NCBI GenBank assembly: GCA_035578905.1
Contig: JAQJVL010000199.1
Location: forward strand, 1,364,001 to 1,428,000
Source: Stictocephala bisonia
Lineage: Eukaryota; Arthropoda; Insecta; Hemiptera; Membracidae
DNA length: 64,000 nucleotides
Direction of reading: 5' to 3'
Positions 23,726 to 35,956 of this stretch are shown here, in pieces. Under the pieces are notes generated by a model. The model did not search any database, had not been told where the DNA came from, and worked only from the letters and a program-made list of their open reading frames with translations. A program made the translations under genes and the position numbers. Within the stretch, counting starts at the first letter, position 1. Each line of letters starts with the position of its first letter.

Positions 23726-24198
23726 GATTGACCGCTTAGATTGCGACCTCTACTGAAAGCACTGACTACTCTTTCCCCAATGTGTAATTCCGTTAAAAAT
23801 TGTCATGAAAACTATGCAGACAGCAGGCCGCGTGCTGACTGCGCAGTAGCAAGCTCCGCCCATTACGTCATCAGCAGCAGTAACCATTGATTGGTTTTAT
23901 CAACACCGGCGAATCAAACTTAGAACGTTTAAATTAAATCATAATTTAGTACTTAAATTACAATTAATAAAAAAAATAATAATAACACCTACTGGAACCG
24001 CTATATGCACTGAATATAACACTCAGGTCAAAATCTGGCAGGTTCAGTTGTGGTTGTAAATAGTATACGAGTTTGTTGTAACAACTCTGTTATCGTTAAC
24101 AATATACAATTAATTATTATAATCTTTCACTGGGATCATATAAGCCGATGAATATACATCTATGAGAAGCTTAAAGACAATGTTGTGTTATCACGAAT
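23726..24198. other. Stretch without recognised gene
   Basis: No feature recognised. CCGCCCATTACGTCATCA (23856-23873) contains a CRE-like ACGTCA and could be promoter-like. Confidence 0.35.
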
Positions 24199-24375
24199 AT
24201 GGAACAACCTCCTGAAATTGAAGCTGGTCTTATGATCGCTTATGGGATATGTTTAGGTGGTTATAAGGCAGAAATAAAAGGGACGATGCCCACCGAAATT
24301 AGCTACATATACAATGTACCGTACGCCCGAGAAGATGGTTTTATGTTCATATATGCCAAAGACGTACATACATGA
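24199..24375 (+). CDS. Possible 58-residue small protein, unrecognised
   Basis: An ATG-to-TGA frame of 58 codons beginning MEQPPEIEAGLMIAYG and ending FMFIYAKDVHT. Its composition is balanced, with acidic and aromatic residues and codon use that is less AT-skewed than the surroundings, which is why I list it. No signal peptide, membrane segment or known domain is seen. The first AUG was taken. It could equally be a piece of an exon or of an old transposon gene, because no splice sites could be defined with confidence. The sequence after the stop is a GTGGG-type repeat. Confidence 0.3.
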   Translation: MEQPPEIEAGLMIAYGICLGGYKAEIKGTMPTEISYIYNVPYAREDGFMFIYAKDVHT

Positions 24376-24439
24376 GTGGGTGGGTGGGTAGGACATCAAC
24401 GATATAGATGTTTTTTACCACTAAGCCATTAAAAGTAAC

Positions 24440-24740
24440 AAAGCAAATATTTAGTTGTACTACTGATTTGAAAAACACGCGTTTTCAAATCCAAGCAAAT
24501 TTAATTAACTTTATTTTAATGTCCTTGAGTATTAATTCGCCCGCTGTTATTATACATTCAGATTCAAAATTGTGTAATTTGTTTTTATTTAACAACTGAT
24601 GATTGACTAAAACAAATAAAACAACTGTATTAAGATTTAACGCTGAAACTCTGACGGCCAGTAGGGCGGAGCCCTAAGTTCCGTCAGATGGGAATATAAA
24701 ATTATATCTATGACCTTCCCCGAGGAAAAACAGTCCGCTC
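24440..24740 (+). repeat. Fragment related to RTE-like 3' ends
   Basis: TTGTTTTTATTTAACA-CTG, GGCGGAGCCCT-AG and ACCTTCCCCG parallel 11725-11965 in copy 1 of the RTE-like repeat, in the same order. Diverged. Confidence 0.5.
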
Positions 24741-25519
24741 ATTTTCATATTTATGTATTTAAAGAATATGAAATTACTACGGCCCAGAAGCAGCGTAGTA
24801 CCAAGTACCTCTCACGAGGACCTGTGGTAAGATGATGTTTAACATCTATAAATAAACAATGCATTAATTGCTTAATTCATTTTCATTAACAAACCACCAA
24901 CAATAAACAAGTTAAGAACTGTAGAAACGATGTAAAAGCTGTAGAGCTAACTCAATGTAAAATTCTGTTTGAGATTTGTTCATAGTGTAGGCTTAAGTTA
25001 AAGAGGGCTCTAAACCCCCGCGCTGAGAAGCGTAAAAACTGCTTTGCGCGGTCCAAGATACTGCCTTTATTTACTGTCGTTAAATTATAAATGAAGTGTA
25101 TATTTAAAGATAAAGAGATTTTTGACTAGAATCCAATGAGAAGGCTTATGACGGTGAAACATGACATAAGTAAAATTTAAACATTGTGCTATGCGAAGAA
25201 AATTAAAAAAAATACTAATTTAAAAAGTTTTCTTAATTAGCACAGTGCGTGGTGGTAAGATGAATTTAATACAATATTAATATGTACTCAACGAATATTA
25301 TAGTGATCGATTAAGGTAAACGTTTTAACCGAAATCGACCACCATAACATTCGTAGCCTTCATATTGCACTTATTTTTTATAAATACAGTGTAAGTATTA
25401 TGCTGTATGAAATTTGAATTGTGTGACGTTCACTTGTGTATTGAATTTGTTAAACTATTATTAAATTGCTCAAATAAAGATGTTTTGTATTAATTTAATG
25501 CATTTTCAATTACTTGAGT
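24741..25519. other. AT-rich stretch without gene
   Basis: No coding or repeat signal recognised. Confidence 0.45.
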
Positions 25520-26055
25520 ATCCACTGACGTAATTGGGTAGCTCGTGATCAACTTGTGGCAGCCACACTGATCAACTTGGGTAGCCATCGTTATGGACTT
25601 GGCTAGCACACTCGTGATCAACATGGCTAACACTAATGATCAACTTGTGGCAGCCACACTGATCAACTTGGGTAGCTATCGTGATGTACTTGGCTAGCAC
25701 ACTCGTAATCAACATGGCTAACACTAATGATCAACTCGTGTAGTACCCGTGATCAACTTGGGTAGCTCGTGATGGACTTGGCTAGCACTCGTGATCAACA
25801 TGGCTAACACTAATGATCAACTCGTGTAGTACCCGTGATCAACTTGAGCAGCTTCCATAATGGACTTGGCTAGCACTCGTGATCAACATGGCTATCACTA
25901 ATGATCAACTTGTGTAGTACCCGTGATCAACTTGGGTAGCTTGTGATGGACTTGGCTAGCACTCGTGATCAACATGGCTAACACTAATGATCAACTCGTG
26001 TAGTACCGGTGATCAACTTGGCCAGCCACCGTCATAAACTTAGCTAACACTCGTG
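25520..26055. repeat. Satellite with four-subunit higher-order unit of about 86-91 bp
   Basis: Related subunits of about 22 bp beginning GATCAAC or GATGGAC alternate in fixed order: a GGGTAGCTCGT type, a GGCTAGCACTCGT type, a GGCTAACACTAAT type and a GTGTAGTACCCGT type. The ACATGGCTA landmark recurs at 25621, 25712, 25798, 25886 and 25972, so the composite period is 86-91 bp over about six units. Confidence 0.9.
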
Positions 26056-27340
26056 TTATAGTAATTTATTGAAAACTGACAAAAATAAAGTTGTTGTCAT
26101 CAGACCCGCCCACCCATACACGTATTTACTATTTTGTAAATAGTATTCTGGTTTTAATATTGTTATTTAACAAACGTCAAATATAAACTTTTAGCATATT
26201 ATATACTATATAGTACATTAGTAAATTAGAACAGGACTATTTTCTTTATATATATGTTTTTGTAATATTATGGAATAATTTTTACACATTTATTTATAGT
26301 ATCAAATAAATACGCTAACTTTCTTTTAAAAATGCTTACTGTTTGTACAAAATACTGATTGTTGGACTTTTTTAGAGTCGTGTTAAAAAAAATCGTCATA
26401 TTTTGTAATTTGTGTAGGCCTATTTAAACCATATTAAATTAATCACTCCTAAAACACTTAAAATATTTTTCAGTAAAATAAAAATTTTTGAAAAGTAAAA
26501 CTAAACTGTTGTCGAAGTAAAATAATTGCTTTTCTCATGGCAATGGGAAAAATGAACAAGATTATAGTAATTCATTCGGTATACTTCAGAGGCAAATAAA
26601 AAAGTGGCCACATTTAAACTATTTTTTAACGTTTGGAAATTAGCGTGTTTATATTTTAATTTCCATAAAACTGTATGATAATTTATATGAAATTATTTTT
26701 TATTTCGTTAAAAAAATTATTAAACCTTACAAAATTTATAAAACGTAAGATAAATTGTCAGGTGGTATTTTTTATTTTTATATTTTTTACCATTATTTTG
26801 TAACGTATTTTACTTAGTTTTTAGTAAAGAGTATCCTTATGTTTATAAATCAAACTCTTCAATTGTAGAATATATGTATGGTAAGCCTATGTCTAACCAT
26901 ATAGAATTTTATCCGTTTTGGGAATAACAAGATTTTAACAAGAATTATAGTTTTGGAAAACGTTTCAAGTAGAAATTCAATATTTTAGTAGACCCCCAAT
27001 TTTACCAGTGAATAATTTGATTTCGCTGTAAAAAGTCTACTTTTCTAAACAAATATTACTATTTTTACAAAAATAAAATGGCATAAAAACATGTTAAGAA
27101 ATAAAATGCAGCAGCAATACCAGTACTGACTGGAAAATTGACAATTGTTGAAAAGTATTAACCTTTCTGCTCAACATACATAGATTCAGACGAGAAGGTC
27201 AGACGTAGCCAACTGAGAAGGCGGCAGGCGGGAGAGAGGGTTAATTGGGTTTCCGGTTGAAAATACTACGAAAACTTATAGAGGAAAATTATTCAAGAAA
27301 CTATATTGTACTCTGTCCGGCGGAGTAAACTTCCTTCACA

Positions 27341-27342
<2 letters not shown>
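26056..27342. other. Very AT-rich stretch without gene
   Basis: Contains one minisatellite-like unit (CCCGCCCACCCATACACGTA, 26105-26124) right after the satellite. Nothing else was recognised. Confidence 0.45.

Positions 27343-27383
<41 letters not shown>
27343..27383. repeat. Poly(A) tract of about 41 bases
   Basis: Uninterrupted A run. It could be a retroposon tail, but no retroposon body is recognised upstream. Confidence 0.9.
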
Positions 27384-27385
<2 letters not shown>

Positions 27386-30300
27386 AGACGTAGTTCCAAC
27401 TTCGTGTCGCATGACTTCTATATTTTCTTTCCCTTTTGAGCCCTCAGACTTTTGCCAAAATCAGTCGTTGGGAAATGTGTTAACAAGTTTGGAGCACTGC
27501 GAACTGATTGAAAGAGTCAAACAATTAGAGACAATGAAGAGATTAAATCGACCCACGGTATTGCTAATCTTAAATGGTATTGTTCATTCTTTATCTGACA
27601 CTTAATCCGTTCGACAAAGCGGTCAGCCGAGTATCCTGGTAGTTTTCCCCATCAGGAGTTATGTTGCAAGAACGGACAACGGAAAAGCTCACTATCGTGT
27701 TCCCATCTGCTTTCTTTCCCTTCCCGTGGGGCAACAGCGATGGTCCTGCATTACCATACAACGGCTCACACTCACACACTTCCGCACGCACGCCCACTCC
27801 CCGATCTGGTAATGGATTTGTCCAGCGATAATGGGACAAAGCCTTTCCTTTTACTCTGCTACTAGTCCAACTGTGTGAAAACCAACAACAATTTAACTTC
27901 CGCGTCAACGCTAGTCCAAGAGCGGTCTCTGTTCGTCTTCAGTCTAAACCGTGTGAATCCAAGGACTGCCAGTTCTCTACATGAACCACCTACTCTCGGC
28001 ACATCACTACAATGACAAAAATGAAGTAAAAGCGCTTTCTTCCTCCTCATAAAATTCTAATCAGAACTAGACATGGTTTTTGAAGTGTTTCTTATTGGAT
28101 ATATAATTTAATATCGACAACAATAATCAAACAATCCAATAAATTTATGATTAATTTGTGAAGCCTTTCGATTACGAAGTGCCAATTTTCAAACGCTCAC
28201 ATCAACTGTGAGTGCTTGATAATAAAGCCCCTTTATCATCTCTCTCTCTCCCCCTCCCACCCTCCATTTTACTTCATTGTTCTTATCTAAGAGAAGCTCG
28301 TTAATTTGAGTGCAACATAGTTAACATAGTTCTATGGTTGCACCAAAAAAACACCAAGAATAAAAGTTAAGGAGGTGTATGATCTTTGAAACACCAGTAT
28401 TGTAAAAGAATCCTGTGAGAAAAGGTAAACCCTCACAACAAAATCAACTGCAATTGTGTTTTAAAGAAAACTGTCTCATCACAAATTTGTTGTGTGCTAG
28501 ATACGAATTTAAAACAATGGAGGAAAAGGTGCTCATAAAAATGTATATAACACAAAACCAATGTTGCTTGGTATCATATCTTAAGAGAAACTTGAACACG
28601 AAACAAACAATTTGAACCTGATACAAATGACAATACCAATGACCAAGATAACAAAATGAATTAAATATGTATTGATTCTTTAAATACCAACTGGTTGTAA
28701 ATAATTAATTGAACAAAGGAGGAAGTAAGTGATTGGCAAGTGAACAATGAGAATGTGTAGACAAGGCCAGAAGCCAGACAGTAAAATAGGTCATATCTTT
28801 CATATTATTTGTTTACTTGAGGGGGACAAAGGTAGTTGAACACCTCATCTGATACTCCATCATTAACAAATTTCAAAAACAAATTTGTTTACTGTTGGAT
28901 ATTGTTTTGCTGGAATAATTCAATGCAGGTCAATGCATGAAATAATGACTAAAGAATTTTTTTAATGTTCATTCAAATAGTTTTTAAATTACCAAGTTAT
29001 AAGTTGATTTAATTTCTAATTTCAAAACAAGTGAATGTCATACAACAAAAATGTAAAAGTAACAATTATTATTATCTCTCACTGGTATTTTATATGTATA
29101 AATATTTTCATGTTTTTACTATTTTATTTAAGCCATATTTGATCGCTATTAACATGATATTATCTTACATGTGTACATGTTACTGTACTCATTATGAAAA
29201 TTCCATATGGGACAGTATTTTGTTTTATTTATAAAGAAGTTAGCCTATGTGTACAGTAGACCAGCTTCAGGGTGTTTTATTGCCATGATCTAATAGACAC
29301 AATACTGTCAACAGATTTATTGGAAAACTTCTCAGATACAAATTTGTTCATGTTTCATTATTTTTCATGATCACCAATTTCAATTGAAGTAAAGTAAATA
29401 TTCATGATTACATGTGCATATTGCGGAAGCTTGGAAAAGCACATTAATTGAACCTAATGACAAACAGATGTGCTGTTTCTGTTGTACAGTACCTAAGAAC
29501 ATAGAGTAGAAAAGACAACAAGCAAATAGAATAATTGCCACATCTACTCATATCATTTAGCTGACAACAAATTTATCAATAAAAAATGTAAAATTTTTAT
29601 GCGGACTATGTAATGATACGAGTGTTTTGAATAAAGTTTGAATGTTGTTGCTGGTGTCAATGTTCCTATCAAGGCATCAAGAAAATAATTAGAATGTCCA
29701 ATTTTTTACAGGTACGATCATGCTTGATTGACGTACCTTTTCTCCTCCTTCTAACAATGTAGTATTTATTTATAACCTGCAACAATTTTTTTTTTGTCAA
29801 CTAAATTTCTGTAAGTATAGATCAGATTAATGTTTTGCTATCTTCATATGAGGTTAAAAGCACGAACCCTTGAAAGTGGCAAAAATAATCACCTTAATAG
29901 TAGTGCTAACTTAACATAATCTTCCTTTGGGACGGTTAATATAGTGTGTATTCATAAAAATACTTATAGTATTTTTAATATTAGGCTACTAGACGTTCCA
30001 GTACCTACTTAAAATTCAGAAAATGTTACAATATTACTGTATATAGCATTTCAAGGTATGAATTAGCCCAACTAAGTTAATCAGATTATTTATTAACATC
30101 TTTGGGAGAAAACCTCGAAATAAACTACTATTGCTCCAATACTAACAACATTCTTGATTACCATAAATTATTATTATGTAGTACACAAAAATTATAATTA
30201 CAGTAAGTACTACTAAATCATTATTGAAAATAGGATTCAGTTCAAATCAAAGTCAGTTAAACCTTGCATAAGAACAGTTATAAAACTAGTAATTTGACAA

Positions 30301-31322
30301 ATGATCATATCATTTAAGATCACAAGATATCATTTAAAAACAATCGTTTCTAAGTTACTCAAAAATGTTTTAAATCTTCTTTCCCCTGTCTTAAATAGAT
30401 TTCCATATTTTGTTTCTTTAGACTATGGCCAGGATGGTTTATAATTTCAACATAGTATCCTAAACCTGGTGAAAAACCAACCTTTTTTTAAAAATAGTAA
30501 CTTTTCAACAAATGTTTATTTTCATTTCACATGTTTTTAAATGCTGAACACACATATATCATTAGTTTTGCAGTAAAATTATTTTGTCAGCCCGAAAAAT
30601 GCATTTTTTACTGACTTAACCAAACATAACATAACTTATGTTAGTTGTCTATTTACTCAATAAAAATTTGTAATTTGTGTTACATTCAAGTGTTTGGCCT
30701 CCATGATTAATAGATGTTGTATATAGACGTGTAATAGCCGCTAATCGTGATTCGCCGCGAGAGTAGTTTTTCCGTTATATCTCAAAAAATAATTGTAATA
30801 GACCAATAGTTTTCAAGTTCATATTCAGCATAAAAAACACATCAAACTAACACATAAATAGAATTAAAATACAATTTAAAATAGGTAACGGAAATATGAC
30901 AGAAATACTAAAAAGTTGTGACATTGGCTTTTCCAGTAAAATACGTTAATTCCGCAGAATAAAAAGCATATATTGTGAAAATAAAGCCAATTCTAGACCC
31001 ATTTCAAGTAAAAATTTCCAATTTTGTTTGGTGGCAAGACTGCATAAATACCGCATTTTTAGGTAAAATCATGACTGTCTTGTTGTAAAATATAAAATGA
31101 TAGGGCAATGTTGAAACCTGGTTGCGATAGTAACTTGGTCAACCTACTCTCAACAAATTATCAGAAGGAATGGTTAAAATAAACAAAAATTTAACAATTC
31201 ATGCACTGCAAGTGGATATCTACTGTCTTAAGAGTAGCCAGTACTTTCATCTGCTGGCAAAAACAACTTGAATATGGCACACTCTTTTCAGTAAAGGAAC
31301 TCAACATAAATAATAAACTGAC
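27384..31322. other. No gene recognised; probably intron of the minus-strand exon at 31323
   Basis: Open frames at 27411-27605 (+), 27591-27908 (-) and 27862-28050 (-) lie in a GC-richer 650-bp island. I recognise no protein family in them. The rest to 31322 is AT-rich. The following exon of the kinase-like gene was looked for on the minus strand and not found. Confidence 0.4.
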
Positions 31323-31468
31323 CTTGCAAATGGTGTATCTTCCACATCATACACATTAGTGATGGGCTCATTCTTGATTATAGATGTTAGCGCATCCTCA
31401 CTGACTTTGAGTAGTCCTTTTTGATTTTCATTTATTGCAATCCCATCTTCAAAAAATAATTTAGACAT
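31323..31468 (-). CDS. First coding exon, DRAK/STK17-like kinase N-terminus (partial)
   Basis: The minus-strand ATG at 31468 opens a 48-codon frame (MSKLFFEDGIAINENQKG ... NVYDVEDTPFA). It runs to an exon end at 31323 followed by a good donor (GCAAG|GTCAGT). The last codon is split AG|G, so the protein would continue Arg then probably Gly. The final stretch (EPI...VYDVEDTPFAR) resembles the region just before the glycine loop in insect death-associated-protein-kinase-related kinases (DRAK, STK17), which phosphorylate myosin regulatory light chain. That identity is from memory of the family and is uncertain. Being a true exon is better supported: coding-like codons, start and donor. The kinase domain must lie downstream of a long intron, not found in the window. 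Confidence 0.55.
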
Positions 31469-32159
31469 TTTAAGCAACTTTTTATCTCACTTTGAAAAAC
31501 AACGGATACAAACAATGTCCATACAAATATATGTAACTGAAAACCTTCGAAATTTTTAGGTTATATTTACATCAAATTTATGCGTCATTCCAGGTTCAAT
31601 TAATTTGTTAACTGAAATTACAGTATCTAATTTAAATCAATATAACTGGAGGTATTTTTTGTGCGGGAAAGTAAATTATAAATAAAATTTAGAGTTAGGG
31701 CCTGAGAACTTGTATTCCACCTGTTGCTATTTGTTGTCCGTTAGTTTGAAAATTGGGAAACTAACTCACATTCCCCAAAACAGCGAGAGAGAATCTGTAG
31801 TATATAGTGTAATCGAACTAATCAAGTAATAAACACCACTTCAAGTTAAACTTATGAGCTTGAATACTAACTTGAAAATTCCGCTAACACTACAGTACAA
31901 AACACGTTTGACGTTTGAGAAATATAACAGATTACTCACTCACACAGCAACATGCTCTCCAAAACAATTTCCAGCTCCCCTCCACCACGTCAACGCGATT
32001 GGCTGAACACTGATCACAGTTTTGGTGTAGTTAGCGCTACCTGTTGGAAAACACTAAAACAATAAAGATTTAGAACTTAATGTAGATACAATTATTTAAT
32101 TTTTTATTCTATTCACACGTTTTTTATTATTATAATATCAAATCAAGAATAATGTAATC
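31469..32159 (-). promoter_or_regulatory. Upstream region of the kinase-like exon with CCAAT box
   Basis: Between the start codon and the P-element insertion. On the minus strand a CCAATCGCG-type CCAAT box lies at 31994-32002, about 530 bases before the ATG. No TATA box is obvious. The extent of the 5' UTR cannot be read from sequence. Confidence 0.35.
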
Positions 32160-32363
32160 CACGGTAACTAGAATAATACGGTAGGGTTCACGCGCATGGT
32201 GCGCAGTAAATCTTGGTGGCAATGACGTCACACAGACATATCAGCTGGTTCATCTGTTACACTGAATGTAGTAATAATCAGTAACTGCTCTTTCTGAATC
32301 ACTGTTTTCATGAACAACAAAGCTGTAGCCCGTTAATAACTATTATTAAGGCTATACAAATAC
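32160..32363. repeat. P-element left terminal inverted repeat
   Basis: Identical by eye to the reverse complement of 35092-35295. Contains TGACGTCA and CAGCTG palindromes, possible protein-binding sites. Confidence 0.9.
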
Positions 32364-32708
32364 CTTTAATGTACTATTAGTACTATGGAAATTTGGTCAA
32401 AATAAATAAAAATAGACCATTTTCAGACAAAAGAATTGATTATTTTTATTTTAAAAAAGCATAACTGTTGTAATAATTCAAGAGTGAGTATTAATTTTAT
32501 GCTCAATTTAAACAGCTGATTCAATACTTGACACATGGTATTTATTTATACATTTCCAAATCAAACCAAACAACCATCTTTTTATTGGATTAATAGGACA
32601 AACCGCATGGCTGAGCCAGCTGCCTGTATTCTTATGAATTCAGTTTGTTTTAGTCGCACTTTTGTTGTTGTATGTTGTTTTATTTGTGTATAAGTGAGAT
32701 ATGTAAAC

Positions 32709-34647
32709 ATGCCTTGTTGTGCAGTTGTGGGGTGTACAAATCACAGCGATAAAGGTAAACAGTTAGGTATAACATTACATAGGTTTCCTAAAGATGAAAT
32801 AATTCATAAACAGTGGGTTCATTTTTGTAAAAGGAAGGATGTGTTTAATTCTAAAACGGCAGTAATTTGTTCTGAGCACTTTACAGCATGTGACTTTGAG
32901 AGAGATTTAAAGTCAGATTTATTGAATCTTAAACCAAGATTTATTTTGAAGAAAAGTGTTTTCCCAAGCCTTAAAGCGCCATTGGGGCCGAGTACATCAT
33001 CTACCTTGTCAAAAAACAGTAGTCTTGTTGAAAAACCGGAAAATAAACAAATTATTACCTCTTTATTAGATAACTCTAAGCAAGAAGTTTCTCATGAACA
33101 ACTTAGTGAGAATGAATTAATCACAACATCCTTATTACAAAATACAAAAAGTAACTTAATAGACATTGAGTCAATACTTAAAGAAAACTCATCCCTAAAA
33201 GAAATCAATGAAAAACTGTCTAATGATTTGGAGTCAGCCAATTTACTTATAGACACATTAAAGCATAAACTGAACAAATTTGAAAATATGTTTTCACTAT
33301 GCCAGCAGCAATATATACAGAAAAATAAATGTACAAATTGGGCTCCTGAAGACGTATCAAAGGCCGTTACAGTACGTTGTTTATCGAAAAAAGCTCTCTT
33401 GTATCTAAGAGAAGTTTTGAATTACCCTCTACCAAGTGAGGTAACAATTAAACGACGACTGGCACAATTTTCGACTCCACCTGGGTTTTTAGATGTTAGT
33501 ATAAGTCTATTGAAGGGCCAATCAGCAATTTGTAATGATAATTTTCAAAAAGATGTTATTTTATGTTTCGATGAAATGAAAGTAAAATCAGACATTTGTT
33601 ACGACCATCTTCAAGATATATTCAGGGGACCACACAATAACGTTCAGGTTATGATTATTCGAAGCTTAGGGGGAAAGTGGAAACAACCAATTTATTACAG
33701 TTTTGACCAGACAGTAACAACAAAGTTGTTTTTTGACGCAATTAATGTAATCGAGTCAACTGGATTTCGAGTTCGAGCATTTGTTTGTGACATGGGTGGC
33801 CCAAACAGGAAACTATTATCAGATCTTGGAATTACATACGAAAAGCCTAGTATACAAAACCCTTGTTCAGAAAATCGTGTAATCTGGGGTTTCTGTGACG
33901 TCCCTCATCTTTTTATGACGATTTTATGACCACCCTCTTCCTACTACAGTAACACATAGGATAAAATCCCTTCTCCTTAGTCGTAGTGCATATGAAATTA
34001 TAACAACGGGAAACTGTTTAAGTGAAAATTGTGAGACATTAAGTGTTGAAGTCTTTAAATCAGTTGATTGTGCCATCTCTGATAACGAACCGTTTCTAGA
34101 GCAAAATAAATTATCGGAGAATGATTTCGATGACAAGGAATTCAATTCAATAGTTGACGATTTTATTCAGGAAATGTCCACCCTAGTTAAGCTTGAAGAC
34201 GAACCTAGTCCAAAGACGGACTTATTAAAAGTGTTGGCAGGATACGTTGCATATCGTGTTCAAAAACGAAACTTGCAATCAACATTTATATATGGTGAAA
34301 AAACAGGACTAGTACAAGTTAAGAATAGAGACTGGCTTTCAACTTTATCAAGGGGGTCTCTGATTAACCCATCTCAAGAATGGTTGGAAATAGTTTTACA
34401 ATGTGAAAAAGAGTTTGAGGAATTTCATGGCAATGGTATTAATAAATGTGATAATGTCATGAAAACACTTGGGAATAAGTTACAACAAAAATTTAATAAC
34501 ATAGACGAATTTGCCATGATGTGTTATGTCCGAACACGATCATTCATAAGGATGAAAGAGCTAAACAGGAAGAACAATCTTAAAAGAACACTTCTTTCCC
34601 AAAAAGGAGCTGATAGAAAAAAATTCAAGAAAATGAAAAAAATTTAA
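32709..34647 (+). pseudogene. P-element transposase (THAP domain, RNase H-like), frameshifted
   Basis: An ATG at 32709 puts the THAP zinc finger at the N-terminus (MPCCAVVGCTNHS ... VICSEHF, C2CH pattern; SVFPSL near residue 85), so I prefer it to the upstream in-frame ATG at 32694. Next come a leucine-rich, probably coiled-coil segment (about residues 130-200), the P-type helix-turn-helix block (WAPEDVSKAVTVRCLSKKAL) and RNase H-like strands with candidate catalytic aspartates in ILCFDEMKVK and VCDMGGPNRKLLSDLGI. After CDVPHLF the frame stops at 33929. A second frame, open from about 33919 to 34647, gives the conserved C-terminus (LAGYVAYRVQ, DWLSTLSRGSLINPS, FAMMCYVRTRSF). Related transposases have well over 100 more residues between these parts, so a deletion with frame loss near 33915 is likely. 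Inactive as written unless spliced. Confidence 0.88.
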
Positions 34648-35091
34648 ACCAATAACCTACTACTAGTGTTTGAATAAATATTTAAATTTTATGTATGACT
34701 TATGCCTATTTAAGAGACAAATGTGGTCAAATTAGAAGAATTCGTTAAAATAAGAAAAATTATCTAAAATTATAATCAAACTATGCCAGCATATCTGTCA
34801 AAATACAACGGCAGTGCATTATTGGTAAGTAATCACAATTGTTTAATTGTATTTAAAATACTGGTTTGTATTGTATTTTTTTAAACTTTCAAATAGTGTC
34901 CCACTCTATATAATACACGTCGAATAAATATAAACAACGATAATTAATGCAAAAATATAATAAATAATGTAAAAAAGCAATGCAAAAACTCTATTCACTG
35001 CGTATTTATTATAATGTTAAATGCCGTTGACGATGGCAATGATGTCAGCAGCTGAGAGCGATCGTGCATGATAATAATATTACTATTGAAA
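34648..35091. other. P-element 3' non-coding part
   Basis: AT-rich sequence between the transposase stop and the right inverted repeat. Confidence 0.6.
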
Positions 35092-35295
35092 GTATTTGTA
35101 TAGCCTTAATAATAGTTATTAACGGGCTACAGCTTTGTTGTTCATGAAAACAGTGATTCAGAAAGAGCAGTTACTGATTATTACTACATTCAGTGTAACA
35201 GATGAACCAGCTGATATGTCTGTGTGACGTCATTGCCACCAAGATTTACTGCGCACCATGCGCGTGAACCCTACCGTATTATTCTAGTTACCGTG
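35092..35295. repeat. P-element right terminal inverted repeat
   Basis: Inverse of 32160-32363; ends CTAGTTACCGTG. Confidence 0.9.
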
Positions 35296-35341
35296 AATGT
35301 AATCCAAATACTATTTTACTAAAACCATCGATTTTATATCT

Positions 35342-35881
35342 TACTAGCTCTACCCACCCGCTTCGCCGGTCATAATATTGAGTTTGATTTAGAACCAAAT
35401 AGCTGAAAGAATTCGAGCATTTTTGCTTCTTCTACCAATATTAGATTTGTTAGGAGGCATGTCATAAAAAGTAAACTGCAAAACAAATAATTATTTATTT
35501 TTTATTTTCACCACATGTTTTAATTACCGAGGGAAAAAGGTTAACACCAAATACAGATCACCTGATCAGGTAAAAGTAGTGTGTGCTACACTCTCAAGGT
35601 GAAATGTAGAACTACAATAAATAAAAACATATACAGTACTGTTGTTGTGAGAACTTCAATCTGCTTATGGCATGTGAAACTACATTAAACCACACAGTCA
35701 TATGTTTTTTGTAAACAATTCAGATTCTCCATTTGAATAACATGGGATCTTTAGGAGCCCGTGGGGTGGGACCCTGTGGACGGATCTGCATCAAACTTCA
35801 CAGAAACCATCTCGGGAGTATACAGGACAACATCCTAAAGTTTCATGGTGGTTGGATGGTTTGGCAGAGCATAAACTTCAA

Positions 35882-35956
<75 letters not shown>

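Larger units (their letters stand above)
32160..35295 (+). mobile_element. P element with 204-bp perfect terminal inverted repeats
   Basis: Ends CACGGTAACTAGAATAATAC and its inverse. The inverted repeats 32160-32363 and 35092-35295 appear identical over 204 bp by eye, which suggests a recent insertion. Flanked by AATGTAATC at 32151-32159 and 35296-35304, a 9-bp duplication (10 bp if the next base is shared); P elements usually make 8 bp. It encodes a THAP-domain transposase. It sits about 690 bp upstream of the start codon of the kinase-like exon. Confidence 0.93.

Noticed and set aside
25520..26055. CRISPR-like array appearance (short repeats at regular spacing)
   Set aside because: All parts of the unit are repeated, with no unique spacers, and the context is eukaryotic. 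It is a satellite.
27591..27908. 105-codon minus-strand open frame as a gene
   Set aside because: No recognisable domain, overlapping open frames on both strands, no splice or promoter context.
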